Shown here: positions 1 to 12,420 of the stretch, piece by piece
Layout of the letters: the number at the start of each line of letters is the position of its first letter
Numbering within the stretch: the stretch's first letter is position 1
Assembly: GCA_963169105.1 (NCBI GenBank)
Contig: OY720643.1
Coordinates: 22,168,373 to 22,232,372, forward strand
From: Ceriagrion tenellum
Taxonomy: Eukaryota > Arthropoda > Insecta > Odonata > Coenagrionidae
Length of the DNA stretch: 64,000 bases
Direction of reading: 5' to 3'
The notes under the pieces: model-generated
The model's database searches: none
What the model was told of the DNA's origin: nothing
The model's input: only the letters and a program-made list of their open reading frames with translations
Program-made: the position numbers and the translations under genes

Positions 1-99
1 TTTTTATTTTCATATGTACATACAAAGAGCATTGAGGAGAAAGATTGTGATTGAAAAATTAGTTTCTTTCCCACTGTCCGTCACTCCTCGTCCCATTTC

Positions 100-520
100 T
101 TGAACGCGTTGAAACCAGGGTTCCCGACCCTGGAAAAAATTGCGGTGAGATATTCAGCAACACCGGGTCGAGTGCTGACGCTTCGCGCGCGGATGTTCTT
201 TATTTTAGCTTTTACGAAAAAAAACAAGCAGGATGGAATGATTCGGGAGCCGTTGAATGAATTGTCTCGATGTTTTCATCCGAGCCGTTTGTTTTGCCGT
301 GGCAGCGGAGTGGAATTGGAGTTTCGGCTTCAATTAATTGTGCCAGTGACGGAGGGAAATCTGCACGTGGTATCAGAATTATAGACGGACCCTTCGTTGC
401 CCTGATTACGAAAGGGATCGAAGTGCCTAATCATGGCTACTGTTTACAGGCTGCACGCAAAATAAGGGATTGTTTAGGCGAGCAAAAAATGTTCATCTGC
501 TTCAACAACGTTCTGTAAAT
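100..520. promoter_or_regulatory. GC-richer block, possible conserved noncoding DNA
   Basis: This block is richer in G+C than its flanks. It has a short perfect hairpin (CCAGGGT/ACCCTGG around 115-133) and a homeodomain-type core CAATTAATTG near 333. Two overlapping open frames run through it in different phases, but neither resembles a known family, so I do not call a gene. The reading as a conserved noncoding element rests only on base composition and motif look. Confidence 0.15.
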
Positions 521-1052
521 GCACGCTGATTAAAAGCATTCTTTTTTGGACAATTTATTCTCAACATGCTTGTTTGAACAATGTCTCTTAATTTAAGCTG
601 AATTAGTATTTTGTTTATAACTGACTAAAATATTTGCAACAGGATTCGGACCCTTTTAATCTATTATTCCGCTAGAATTGCACGATTAAAATAACAATAT
701 ATATAATGAACTGATAGCTTAGTTATTACTCTTCAACAAATATTGCAATTTTATTAAATAAATATGCATTTGTGTAGAAAATACGTACCTACTCCAGAGG
801 AAATTCAGCTTCTAGGTTACCAAAATTTCCGAGGGTAAGTGAAAAAAACTATAGAAAACTTACCGGTAAAACGCATATAAAGTTTTCATAATCATTTTAG
901 AGCAATAAAGCACCATTAGTTGTTCATGTAAATATGGAATTATTCCATTTATCATTGCTTTTAGTAATGGTTTTCTGTTTCAAGCATGTCGTCGGAACTA
1001 GATATATCCTATGAAGTTTCTCATTTTACGATTGCTGATCACCTGAAAAATC

Positions 1053-1168
1053 GCGACAGAGTACAAAGGAGTCAGTCCAAAGGATGGTAAAACCAAGGTA
1101 GAACTTCATTGCGACAGAGTACAAAGGAGTCAGTCCAAAGGATGGTAAAACTAAGGTAGAACTTCATT
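1053..1168. repeat. 58-bp tandem duplication (two copies)
   Basis: The unit beginning GCGACAGAGTACAAAGGAGT occurs at 1053-1110 and again, directly abutting, at 1111-1168. The copies differ at one base (AAAACC versus AAAACT). Near identity implies a recent slippage or unequal-exchange event, or an assembly duplication. Confidence 0.95.
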
Positions 1169-1675
1169 ACTCAGTTCGTATTATCTGAATAAGTCTTAGT
1201 CCTTTGAGATCAAATAAGATGTATGTTATCGCCAAACATAAAAAGTCGATAAATCCAAATGAACCACCAAAAGTATTTCTACATGCTCTGTTTCATCAAA
1301 GAATAGCGTTTCACCTGTAATTATTCACTGCATACCGTGGAAAAATAATGTTTGCCCTTCATCGCTAACTTCACACAAAATAAAAATTTATAGGCACTAT
1401 ATATTTATTAAATATTTCTAATAATTTTAAATCCGTCATTGTCACTATTGCTTTGAAGCTATAATTTCACAATGTAAATTTATTAATTGATACTAGAGAT
1501 TGTTTATTTAGCCTTACTTCAGAAAATTGACCCCATTATTTGAAGATGTTATATTTTGGAATACCTTCGAACGTATTGTAAATCAATTTCTCGATTATTT
1601 TAAGAATTGAAGTGGGCATTAATTCACTCTAAAAGTTGATTCGGCATTATCTTTCTCTTATTAGTCTCTTGTATG

Positions 1676-1695
1676 CTTTTATAAGCTTATAAAAG
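1676..1695. repeat. 20-bp perfect palindrome
   Basis: CTTTTATAAGCTTATAAAAG is fully self-complementary with no loop. It could extrude as a cruciform or bind a dimeric protein, but nothing nearby suggests a role. Confidence 0.9.
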
Positions 1696-2469
1696 ATACC
1701 TAGTAGTATTCAGATATTGTAGATGCACAATTATAAATACATGGCACAAACCTTACGCATCGAGACGTTTCAAGAACTTACCTCAAAATAATTTGCTAAT
1801 TCTTCATGAGGCCTCAAAATTAACGAAATCAAAAGGAAAAAGAGTTACTTTTTATATGTTAATATCTTTTAAAATCATGCGCATGGATTTGGTAGTTATT
1901 TTAATTTTTAAAAGCTATTTTTAACCTTATGGTAATTTATGTCCCACCGATTTTAATCAAATACCCATGCGATGGAAATTTTAAGAAAATCCAAGTTATT
2001 TCAATCAGTTTACTTTATTTAAACTCTCTCTATAGGGTGGTCTGTAAAATTTTACTTGGACCAATAAAGAGCCATTGGCTCGTCAGATAATGATGACATT
2101 GACCTGATTACTTTGTTTCCAACTTTAAATATCCCTTTAGTTTTTCCGATGCAATATTTAAACATAAGCCTGGCTCTGTTTGACGCATAAGCAATTTAGG
2201 CGAAGGTATACCAATTTAACGGCTTTAATTGGCATTATCCCAACTTACACATTATTCCTTGTATACTTTATTCCTTGTATGGTATAATATTTCCTGTGGC
2301 CACAACGTGTGGAAGCTAACTTTGGCTTCATTGAAAAACTTACTCCTCAAAAGCAATACTGACATGTAACAGATGTTAATGTTACTGGACAAATTTGTTT
2401 ACTACTGAATATCCTCATCCTATTCCACTAAGCTGAATATATCGTATAATACTTGCCAATGCACTTGAT

Positions 2470-2540
2470 GCTACACCGAGGGATTTGGGATCGATCCTCG
2501 GTGAAGACGAATTATTGTATTTCACCGAATAATCGTCGCA
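2470..2540 (+). repeat. Possible tRNA-like SINE fragment
   Basis: The sequence ACCGAGGGATTTGGGATCGA continues into TCCTCGGTGAAG, giving a T-arm-like hairpin (ACCGAGG/CCTCGGT). Its loop is close to, but one base short of, the polymerase III B box GGTTCGANTCC. The downstream AAGACGAATTATT resembles the AAGCGAATGATT that follows the better B box at 39718, so both may belong to one SINE family. No A box is evident. Confidence 0.3.
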
Positions 2541-3529
2541 GATTTTATGCCAATGTTTTCCGCTAAAAAGTAAGGTGCGACCATTATGAGGGGAAATTAT
2601 AAAAAAATAAAACTATGCCAGTATTAGTTTTACATAGATCATTTACTACGTACTCAACTGCCTTTATTGCAAAGCTAGGATCTCATGAATGGTAGGCCTA
2701 AATAAAATACAATGCATTACAATTTAAGACTACAAATCGACACAATTTTTTTCCTGTTTAGCGTATACCGTACTATTTCCGGCCTGAAATGAAAAGTTAA
2801 CACATTATTAGTACCGATACATTATGGTAAACATTTTTGGTATATTTATGGTAAATATGGTAATTTTTTCCTTTTACAGCAGCAAGTGTCGTGACGAACA
2901 GAATTAACATGCGACAATTTTGCGATGCAAAGTTGTGAACCAATTTTTGGACTGGAAAAGCAGGGTGCGACGATTATGCGATGGCGACGATTATGCGGTG
3001 AATCTACGGTATTTTTCCTCTATCAAATTTTGCAAATGGATATTTTATCTCCCATATGGAAAATTTTCCGGATCCAGGGGAAATCATTCTCCAGAGACAT
3101 GCTACTTATTTGTCTACTTTTCCTCGGATTAAATCAGGTATAGGAACCTTAGGAATATGAAACTGAGTATAAAATACGTTACTTCAGCATTAGAATAATT
3201 GTCTCATCCTTTACGAGACCCTGACTCATCATTGAACCCCTTCTCGCGGCCGGCGACTAATAAATTTCTTTAGTCCTAAAATTTCTTTATCAACTCGCCA
3301 CTCCGCCTAAAAATAATTTATTATCAAATTCGGATCCCCGGTTTTATAATAAAGAGTTGTGTAATTATTTGCGAGCCAAATAACCACTTAAATTCAATCT
3401 CCCGTTGGTAAAACTGAAAATCGAACCAGTGAAACTCAAATTTAATAAAAAAACTAGAACTTTCATCTCTCATTTGAAATTTGCTTTGACATTTTCATAC
3501 CTCTGGGTCTCAAGTGCCCTTCTTTGTTC

Positions 3530-3800
3530 ATTCCCTCCAACGAGCCCCACTCACGCTTGCTTTAATTGCTCGTGACCCATTTTCACGCGTAGTCATCCGT
3601 TTGTACTCACGTCAAGTGCAAATGCGAAATTGCAATCGTACCTTGTGGATCGAAGTCCTTGCTGAGGGAGAACACTCGTAAGCGACAGGGCGTACCGCAC
3701 ATGCAGAAAGGCCAATTACGAGTGGCCGTGACAGCAATGGATCGTTGGGAGTAACTTTGGGAGACAGATTTTGCTTCGGTCGTAGATTCTCAAGCGTAAT
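3530..3800. promoter_or_regulatory. Possible conserved noncoding block
   Basis: This is a higher-G+C island with ATTA/TAAT cores (for example CCAATTACGAGTGG near 3712) and no open frame of interest. The call rests only on composition and motif density. It could equally be unrecognised repeat. Confidence 0.13.
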
Positions 3801-4587
3801 CGCTCACTCTACCTCATACGAAACACTGAAACGAACTGATATAAATGCATGATATTTTTACACCGTAACTGTCCTTTGTACGGCATAATCTCAACCTGGA
3901 GACTTAATATTGTTTTATTATAACTTGTTAACTCACTAATTCCCTTACCGCTATCAGAATTCCAGGACCTAATATTGTTGCATTTTTCATCCAATAGAGT
4001 CTATTCGTTCCACTAAATTTCTTGTTTATTAATTTTCAATCTAAACCTTACGACCATTAGGAAGTATATACCATAGAAATGTGCTAATTTCCCATGAAAG
4101 AGTTTAGTGAAATTGGGATACAGGTTTTTAAGGCGCATATTCTAGCAATCAGAGCAAACTTCACCAGATGTTGTTGTTTTGCGGTGCTAATCAGGTTCAA
4201 TCATTGAGTTCAAAATATCTCGCATTAAAAGTGTGAAATTTGGGATCATTAAAGGTGCAAAAACGTATGCTGCAACTTTCGGTTAAAAACACGTAGTCTA
4301 GGGACCCTTACATGATTCAATCGGTTATATCGGTTATTCCAGAACAAACGACGTTTCCCTTGAATTCAAAAATTTGACTTACATTGATAGTCGTTGCCTT
4401 TTCAAATCTCGTAATGATTTTCTTAAATGCAATGCAAGAAAAAAATGTAGCCCTTCATTTTATCATTTTCACTTAGATAAGTATTATGACAGTATAGGGG
4501 TAAATAAAAGGTAATAAAAGTGAGCTATAATTAAAAGTGCCCCTTTAGATCGTGATTTGGAACACTGATACAATGAAAACAATTGAA

Positions 4588-4743
4588 ATGCTTCGGAGCC
4601 TCTATCAATTAACGGCTTGAAGATCGCTGTCCAGACTGGCAAAGTTATGGCTCCATCTGATAAGGGGGAAGAGCTATTTAAGGTTGTGACTTGGACGTCG
4701 GACGAGATATGGAGCGACGGCCACGCCCTCACGAGACCCGAGG
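4588..4743 (+). other. Candidate coding exon ending at a GTATGAGT donor
   Basis: An open frame runs from after a TGA near 4585 to the sequence CCCGAG followed by GTATGAGT, a good splice-donor match. The peptide has a natural-looking composition (contains GEELFKVVTWTSDEIW and ends SDGHALTRPE), unlike nearby chance frames. An acceptor could be the AG in GCTGTCCAG near 4632 or an earlier one, but no strong polypyrimidine tract is visible. I do not recognise the family. A longer minus-strand frame (4484-4732) covers the same bases and looks less protein-like. It may be one exon of a large-intron gene, or chance. Confidence 0.2.
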
Positions 4744-4744
4744 T

Positions 4745-6367
4745 ATGAGTTGTACGGGCAAGCGCTATCTCCGGCGTTAACGTGGACGACTACCTCGATG
4801 CTATCTGCCGAGTCGCCATCCATCATTCCAGGTGGGGAGCGTTAAATTTCCCTTTTGTTCAAAAACACGTCGCATCACAACAGCATACCATGTAGCGGGT
4901 GCGGTGGGCCTTGCTCAGCAATGAAGCATTAGGTCTTATTTGTTACAAGAAGTGGTGTCCGTCACATTTTGCCCGGAAGAGGAAAATAGTTAAATAGCCG
5001 CATAGTATTTAATGACTGGTGATGTCCAAAATAAAATTTGCATGTAGCTGTACAGTTACAGTCTACCAGACTGTACGTGTACACTGCGAAAGTTTTCAGC
5101 CATACATGTGGAGCTAGGGTATAATAATATTCCGCCAAAAATGTTGTAATTTTTCTGCGTTGCTAATAATTTAACGAGATACGTTATTGCCCTCGAAACA
5201 AGTTGCAGTTTCAAGCTTATTTGTGGTATAAAAAGTTTTGCTGTTAAAATAAAAAAAAATCCAATTTAGTGGAAAAAATCCAAACTAGAATAAAAAACGA
5301 TGTATGGGTGGAAATTAATGGCAGTTATAATAAGCTTTATTAATTTAAGCCATGCAATATTTAAAATATGTGGGCATTAATTATGTAAGTAAAAATTGGT
5401 TAACAAAGGCTCCCCAGATAGACTCTTGGCTTTTTCTCATGCAGGCCATTAATTCTTTTTGTTGCTGAGGAGTATGTGTGATAAATATTTAAATCCGTCC
5501 TGGGGTTTGAAAGTTTACAGCGTTTAAACAAACAGAAGTTCAGTTTTGTAGATTCAGATGTTCTTTCCAACTATACTTGCATTCACGATATAAGAAGTTA
5601 AAATGGTTTAAAGCGTAATTTAAAAATTGAGCAATTTGATAATCAAGTTCTATCAAACTATAAAGATTATAAGAGAGAAAAATTATTTTGTCAATGATAT
5701 AGGTATTGGGAGCGATTTTTTTTCTTTTTCATAATACCAAGCGTATTCAAATGTTATTATTAATCGCCTACGGGCAGCCATAAGTAGCATGTGGCAATTA
5801 GTCTTGTACTGTCAAAACAAAAGCATTTACAGCTAAAAAATATAATAATCACCCATTCTTAATTTCTGACGCGAGTTTACGTGAACAACTTCCTTACTTC
5901 CAAATAAAATGTCTCTCTGTGCATGATCTCAAAATATCCTTTGGAAAACCGGATCTCTTTTTCATAATAATCTTGAATCGTAGTCCGGTAAGAGACACTC
6001 ATTTTGGTATCTTTAAAGTAGTGTGATAGCTTTCTTTCTATGATGCCTTACTGACTGAATTTGATAATATGTGATTCATTTAAGTTACCCTAAGGACTGG
6101 AATTCAAAATGACGACTCAAGTCCCAACGTAAGTGCCTATTTTTGAACTTGCAAAAAACGTACGAACATTTCTTCATACCACCTAATATTTCCATTTTTA
6201 TATTCATAGTCAATTTGTATAGCTGCGGAAATTTTGATTGAAAATCGTGTACATCACTTTAATAGTGTGTTGAAACTCAAACTTAAGAAACTTATCTGCG
6301 CTACTTGCCAGCACACCAATTTTAAATTCGGGTTAATGCAAAATACTTGCGGGCTCTTTTTAAGGTG
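4745..6367. other. No gene recognised
   Basis: The first 130 bases after the candidate exon stay fairly G+C-rich, and the rest is AT-rich. I see no transposon protein, tRNA or large repeat. Confidence 0.5.
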
Positions 6368-6827
6368 TAGAGTGTACGAATCCTTCTCGATACCGATTCT
6401 AATCTCAGGATTTCAGAATCTCAGAAATCTCAGGATTAGAATCGGTATCGAGAATCGATCGACTAAAGTCGATTCCGATTCCATCGATTCTAGACAAATA
6501 TTCGAATCAAATTTCATTTCATGCATCATATTTGTCTCAGTAATTTTGGGTGAAGGCTATCAATTCGTACTTTTTATCTACCTCAATAAGCTGACGATGT
6601 ATTTGCTATTTGTTAATAAGTATACTTTTTGAGCAAATCGATTGTCTTTATTATTTATTTCAGCCAATAATTGAGTTTAAATAATAGTCGTACGCTACTC
6701 TATCAATATCCCACCGTCTGTTATTAGGAATTAAAATCGATGGAATCGGAATCGAGAATCGGGAATCGATTTGAAAGAATCGGAATCGGGATCGGAATCT
6801 AAATAAAGTGGAATCGACTCATCCCTA
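6368..6827. mobile_element. hAT-type MITE (non-autonomous), about 460 bp
   Basis: The left edge TAGAGTGTACGAATCC and the right edge, read on the other strand, TAGGGATGAGTCGATTCC are similar. They match the general look of hAT terminal repeats (T/CAGGG...CGAAT). Both ends are filled with degenerate GAATCG/CGATTC hexamers in inverted orientation. The length is almost the same as the copy at 49705-50168 (464 bp), and the subterminal motifs match, but the interiors differ. No clear 8-bp target duplication survives, so the boundaries are approximate. The open frame 6234-6632 crossing it is not considered real. Confidence 0.5.
6385..6453. repeat. Inverted repeat, 20-bp perfect arms
   Basis: TCTCGATACCGATTCTAATC at 6385-6404 is exactly complementary to 6434-6453, with a 29-base loop. 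It lies in the left end of the hAT-type MITE and adds a strong hairpin there. Confidence 0.95.
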
Positions 6828-8809
6828 GTTTCAATAGTTGTTTAAATGAAACCTTTTTTTATCAGATTTTTACCTGTCTCACCGCTGTAAAGCATGTACA
6901 CGGCAAAGACACCTATCAACATCACTCCAGTCAATTGTAAAGACCTGTCTTTCCAAACCTCTTGAACATATTCATGATGCTCTAGTTCTCCGGTAGATAT
7001 TGGCCAAAACGGTTCAACTTTTTTATGGTAACAAACGTTACAGGTCGTTTGACGTTTTTTGTCAGGTGAGGTCAGCCAGTCAAATCGCTTTTTCTTACGT
7101 TTTTTCTAATTGTTAGTTTCTGAGGACTATAACAATGTGCAATGGAAGTGGAAGTGGACCCATCACTATGCAATCTCTTTTATTTCAATGTTTTCAGTGA
7201 AACAACTGGTAGTGATTTGTGTTGCTTTCGTGTTAAACTCTTCATACCAATGGAGAACTGAGTAATAAGTAAAAGTAACTTGCGTACTAAAATCCAAGCA
7301 TATCTTTTATTCTGTTAAAATTTCAATTTATATCTATCAATTAGATGACTACCGCACTTGAATATGAATTCGAAGACCATGTATTTAAAACTATCTTGTG
7401 TTCATAGTATGTTTATGATACTCCGCAGTGGATTTATTTCTTAAACGTCATTTGATACAAAATGGCTTAGGTTTGCATAGTATATTAAAAACCACTGACT
7501 ATGCCCGAATACAAAAAATGCAGTTCTGTCGGTTCATTAGCGTTATGGAGATAGTCATTTCAGAGCTTATTGGTATATTTGGTCGGGCTTGGGCAAAATA
7601 CGTAAGGAGTTGGTATTCAGCATTTATCGAGTGAACTCACTACTTAACGAGTGCCTGAAATTTTATACACACGTAAAATTATACACACCTATGGAGATAT
7701 ACATATCCAAATGCGTTTATTTTCGCGCCTACTGTTTAAAAATACAAATTTATAGATTAAAGTTGAATTTACCTGGAAATTGCTGCACGTACATAAATTC
7801 TTTGGCACGAATGCTATTTCCAAAGTGACGAATTCTGTCAAGTGATCAGGAATTTAAGTACGAGCGCTGTTACTTTCCCTGTGTTATCATTTTTTACTTT
7901 GTTGACTGAAGAAGACGTTAATTGATCTCCAGAAAACGATGGTGGTCAGTTTAATGTATGTACAAAAGAGCCAATGTCTATTTTAGTCTCCAAAACCAAG
8001 AATCTCTAAACAAATGACAAATCACGTATGATATCCATAAAATGAGTGTACGAGTAATTCTCCGGGCGTTCATGTAGATGAATAGTTGTGAATTGTGTGA
8101 TCACATTTTATATAATTTATTTTTACATGCTCCAAAAGTGTGCCACCGATGTATTTAATTTAACAAATAAGACATATTAGGATCAAGAAGAGGCACAAAT
8201 TCAAGATTAAAGGGTAGTACATAGCTTTATGGAGTTATTATACTCAGTATCTTGGAATTCATTCAACTCCTGTACATCTATTTACCTACATCTATGTACT
8301 TCTGTATAGCCCTTTAGCTCTTTAAATATTTAAAGACTTCATTACATTTATCAGTTCTTTGAAGACTAACGGCAGACATTAAATATTTTGTTTCCAATTT
8401 TCAAACATAAAATTACGGCTGAAGAAAATGGAGGCGGTGTGTTGCATGGGCCATAAAGATACATAAATGTGAGAGTTGAAGGACTGAGTAGGGCAAAAAA
8501 AATACTAAGGACAATTATGACACATTAACAAAGGACAAAATAATTTATAATTTTTAGCGTGCATTATTAACAATCAAATTTTTCTGGAAACAATTTTCCA
8601 TTGTAATACCAAGGAATTTGTGGGCAATGAGGCTAATAAACTTTGACAAGATTCGATAACGGTGTTGAGATACCGAGATTACTTTGAACATGTAAATGGT
8701 ATGCGTTAGCGGGCTGTGTATTTTCCCGTTGAATAGTTCAAGTCAACAGCAGATAGATATCAGGAGAATCACGGCTTAAAATATCACCGATAGTGCACGC
8801 CCATTCAAA
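6828..8809. other. AT-rich stretch, no gene recognised
   Basis: Two short open frames (7428-7634 and 7589-7828) overlap in different phases and show no domain. I find no mobile-element signature. Confidence 0.5.
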
Positions 8810-9640
8810 ATTTATCTCCTCCCTTGAGGATGGGAATCGTTATTGAGGAATGGTGGGCTCCGATTTATCAAGAGTGGGAAACGTTGTCGTTTGCGCATTC
8901 GGATATCGCTGCATCTCTTTGGATAATCGATACCTTGAATACATTTGGGGAAGAGTTGATTTATGCTACTGCCGCTCTTATTTCTAACCCCGCGGCAAAA
9001 AATCGAAGGCTGGCGGCGGTGCGTCACAAATACTTTTCTATCTTTTCATGCGTCCTTAAAAAACTTTTATTTCCCAATCCTTCTCATGTGAGGCATTTAC
9101 ATTGTTCATTTGTGCATAAGGGTTGAAGAGGAGTATTGAGATGACAAATGTACCCACGCTTTGACCAGAATTGGTCCGAATCGACCCAGGTGGTCCCTGA
9201 TTCGATGACAATTCCTCCGCCGGCAGACCGCGCGACGTCTACCCGTAAAGGGATTCGGGGGATACCCAATCCTAATTATTTGGGCAACGGGCTTCTCCGG
9301 TTCTCAAAAGATGTGCGGTAAGTTTTCACACAAGCGAGACCGACGGGGACTCTGACGCTGTTGGGGGAACCCGACAGATACCCCAGACTGCGGGGAGGCG
9401 GAGGCCCATTGTCGTCCTTTTGACGTCAATCCGCCTCATGGTGTCGGCCTCGCAGGGGTTGAGTGTTTCGCTAGTCCTTTCCCACTCCCATTATCCCTTT
9501 CCCGCTGTTCACCTACCCAGGCGATAAGCTAGTAGCTTCTAGACCGGGGGGGTGAACTTTGAACCTGCACGAGGAGACTCGAAACAGATGTTCATTTGTG
9601 CAATAAAACCTCTCCCTGCTAGAGACTCGCTTTGGTAACA
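8810..9640. other. GC-richer region, function unknown
   Basis: The stretch 8810-9130 has overlapping open frames on both strands (plus 8824-9126, minus 8812-9027), and 9170-9640 is distinctly G+C-rich. The plus-strand peptide has no recognised domain. The region could be conserved noncoding DNA, an old transposon untranslated region or a diverged exon; the sequence alone does not decide. Confidence 0.2.
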
Positions 9641-10925
9641 GAACTGTTTGAGGTTTGCCATGTTGTCTTGATGAGTATTTTATTTAAAAGCCATAAAGGA
9701 TTATTAATTATATGTTACAATAATCAAATTATATAGTTTCTCTGATGAATGAACAAAAATGACCATTTTTAGAAATTTTTAAAAGTTATTTTCTAAGAAT
9801 GGCTACTTTTTCTTATTATAAGTATTCAGCAAGGTTGAAACAAATGTTATCCCTATTTTGGGAAACAGTATAAATATAAATATTTCGTGTACAAAGTACC
9901 CTTAACGTAAAAAGAAAATAAGCATAATTTCCAACTTCCTTATTGCACTAGCTAAAATCTGCATGTACAAACAATTTACCCTTATCTCCCGAGGAGAAAT
10001 AGAAAGAGTAAATTATCTCGGTGCCTTACATTTTTTATATTTTTTTTAGATTTTACATAGATTTTGAAATTAACACTAACCAGGGAATTATCTTACCATA
10101 TAGACAGGGACACAATACATTGATTTTGGGACTTTTGGACGATTAATTGATCGCTATACTACCAAGATGGGTAAACTGAAATATGACTCCCTACTGCAGG
10201 AACGGAGTAACCTGGTTGAACAACAGCTAAATACCCCACCGTCAAAGGCATACCCGGACCGGAAATTGTATAACTAAAAAGGACAGAAGACTAGGAAAAG
10301 GGATGAATGCGGTATTTTTGGCAGTTGAACTAGGGGGGGAACAAGATCGGGGTCGCAGCCCCCTCGCCGTCTCCTTTCCAATGCCTGTCGCCTTGATTCA
10401 CGAGTCCGATATCCACAAAATAGAAAATGTATAATTAGAAAAACAAATGGTGCCCACCAAAAAGAAGTCTTGAAACAGATAATAAAAGAGGCGACTAAGG
10501 CAGAAGAAATACCTACTCCCTAATAGTAACCTATAATAATTATAATTATAATAGTAACAAGTATCGATAGTCCAGTTCGTATCGCTAAGTCCGTATCTTG
10601 TTGGGCCAACCTTATTCCGCTTCCGCCGCCCATCTTCCGTCGTCGTCGTCCGAGGCTACTTTTTGACTCTTATGAGTAAGTTGTAATAGAGTATGCAAGG
10701 TTATCAGCCTTTGCAGTACCCGCACCACGTGTAGCTTTCCCTGCTAACGGCTACGGCGCTCTACCGGTCATTTTCGCCATACCACAAGAGAAACCAAAGC
10801 ATAGTGATACCCTAGGCCCGCTTTCACTATTTTACTCAAGCTAGGATCTCTTCTGAGAGGACTACCTTGAGAGCCAGTCTATTGTTGCCCGCGACCCACC
10901 ACTAGGAGGTATGTGCGGTGTACTG
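9641..10925. other. Unassigned; possibly part of an old LINE in its second half
   Basis: 9641-10150 is AT-rich and featureless. From about 10160 the G+C rises and continues into the LINE C-terminal relic at 10926-11057, so 10160-10925 may be decayed LINE sequence. I cannot find reverse-transcriptase motifs in it. Confidence 0.25.
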
Positions 10926-11057
10926 AGACACCAGAGGAGGAATATTAGGTATCTAAAAAACAGAAGGGCGAGTATGAAGCAGTTTATGGGGATAAAAGCG
11001 GCAAAAGAGGTTTGCAAGGATAGGCCAGTATGGAGGAAATTATTGAAACAGAGTTAA
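10926..11057 (+). pseudogene. LINE ORF2 C-terminal relic
   Basis: The frame ending at TAA 11055-11057 reads RHQRRNIRYLKNRRASMKQF, then passes through KEVCKDRPVWRKLLKQS to the stop. A basic stretch, then 'MK', then an (A/C)xDRxxWR(K/N)LL box just before the stop is the usual C-terminus of insect LINE-type endonuclease/reverse transcriptases ('...MKR.AEDREKWRNLL'). Only the last 43 or so codons are recognisable. Upstream sequence is too decayed to show the reverse-transcriptase domain. This is a molecular fossil with no expected function. Confidence 0.5.
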
Positions 11058-11309
11058 GTTCACAAATATGTATTTATGAGTGAAACTTTGTGACTGTGCC
11101 TAACCCGGAAGGAATCTGCGTGATGGGCATGTATGTATGTATAATAACCTAGAAATAAATTTATTGAGTCCCTGCTTATGTTGTAAAATAAACACTTCCC
11201 TCGGCTGATACGGGAGGCGACCGAAATCGCCAAGAATCCAAATAACTTCAATGGGGTTAATGGCTATCGCTATCTTCTACTTTTAAATGGATTATCAACA
11301 ATCCAAGAC

Positions 11310-11475
11310 TCCGACTCCTCAGCCAATCACAGCGCTCGGTACTATACCTCAACGGACATTTAACGGACCTGGGCCCTATATATACAGCGGCATATTATTC
11401 TTCTGTCTATTACGACCTGATGAAGCCGACTGGAATGCCGGCGAAACGGTCGTTCACAAAAATGGTGTAACGAGG
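11310..11475 (+). mobile_element. Penelope-like element terminal region with internal promoter
   Basis: The order CCAAT box (11323-11327), TATATATA (11377-11384), then CCTGATGAAG...GGCGAAACGG (about 11416-11450) is the layout of many arthropod Penelope-like element terminal repeats. In those, a TATA-type promoter precedes a conserved 'GATGA/GAAGATG ... CGAAACG' motif. No reverse transcriptase follows, so this is an isolated terminal fragment. It is the best TATA/CCAAT promoter seen in the window, but it belongs to the transposon. Confidence 0.5.
11377..11384 (+). promoter_or_regulatory. TATA box of the Penelope-like terminal region
   Basis: TATATATA lies 50 bases downstream of a CCAAT box and about 40 bases upstream of the CCTGATGAAG motif. 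The spacing fits a polymerase II core promoter inside the element end. Confidence 0.4.
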
Positions 11476-11479
11476 GGAG

Positions 11480-12349
11480 AACCCGATAAATACCAGTAAA
11501 CAAGAAAACCAGGGAAAAGTTTCCATCTATGATTTCAAGAGGAAGGAATCCTCTGCTAGGAGATGGCCGTCATGTTTTAGAATGGAAAAATACAGTTGAG
11601 TACAGATAGTTTTACGTAGTTCTTAACTACCCCGCTGTTACACCAAAAACCTCCTCTTGAAAATACAATTTTTATATTCGTAATGATTGAGATAACCAAA
11701 TATATTCGGAACCATATGGTATGTATTGATCCCACGTACGGCATATAAATGAACACTTTCCAAATTTTCCTCTTGACAAATTTTCACTTAACAAATTTCA
11801 CTCCTCGGGATGGTGCGAATGTCTTCCTATCAACTGATTGAAAATGCCATGTGACGAAAGAAGGGAGAAGACTTAAATAGGAAAATTTTCCACCGATTAT
11901 CTCGTAAAATAAGTGTGTCAAAGGAGTTGAGTTTTATAAGAATTAATTTGCTGAAAAAATATGGATTTATCAGTATTACTTTGCAGGAAATTTGTCAGCA
12001 TTACTTTTCACACTAAAATATCTGAAGGATTACGCCATTCCTTGTCGCGTCCTATTGTATAAAGCAAAGAACCGATGTAAAATTTAGTATTTAATTTATA
12101 AATAGAATAACAATTGATACCAATTAATTTTTCTTCTAGTGTAAAACAATGACAGTAGTTTGGGATATATTTTTCACGTCCGAAGTGTTCTAGATAATAC
12201 CATTTGAAGTATGGGAATACCAATGACAATATTTCTTTTCGGTGATGGTAAAGTCATGAAACATAGTTATTAATTTGGCGCATAAAACTGACCCACTTTT
12301 AATGATTTTATAACAAACACTATCTTTATACAACTAATAACTGCAAGTT
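11480..12349. other. No gene recognised
   Basis: AT-rich, with one minus-strand frame (12008-12229) that has no recognisable domain. Confidence 0.5.
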
Positions 12350-12420
12350 GAACCTGAAGATGTCATTATGTGACGAAACCATGGTCATTCTCAATAAACC
12401 CATCTAGTGAACCTATGAAA
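12350..12420 (+). mobile_element. Penelope-like element terminal motif
   Basis: ACCTGAAGATGTCATTATGT leads into GACGAAACC and then AATAAA (about 12353-12400). This is the hallmark 'CCTGAAGATG...CGAAAC...AATAAA' string at the ends of arthropod Penelope-like elements. Nothing else of the element is recognised. Confidence 0.4.

Larger units (their letters stand above)
521..3529. other. AT-rich stretch, no gene recognised
   Basis: Apart from the small repeats listed separately (1053-1168, 1676-1695, 2470-2540), I see no coding, RNA or transposon signature here. The open frames at 2920-3143 are short, overlap each other and carry no recognisable motif. Confidence 0.5.

Noticed and set aside
6234..6632. 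132-codon plus-strand open frame
   Set aside because: It starts outside and runs into the hAT-type MITE, crosses the 20-bp inverted repeat and has repetitive Ile/Arg/Ser content derived from GAATCG hexamers.
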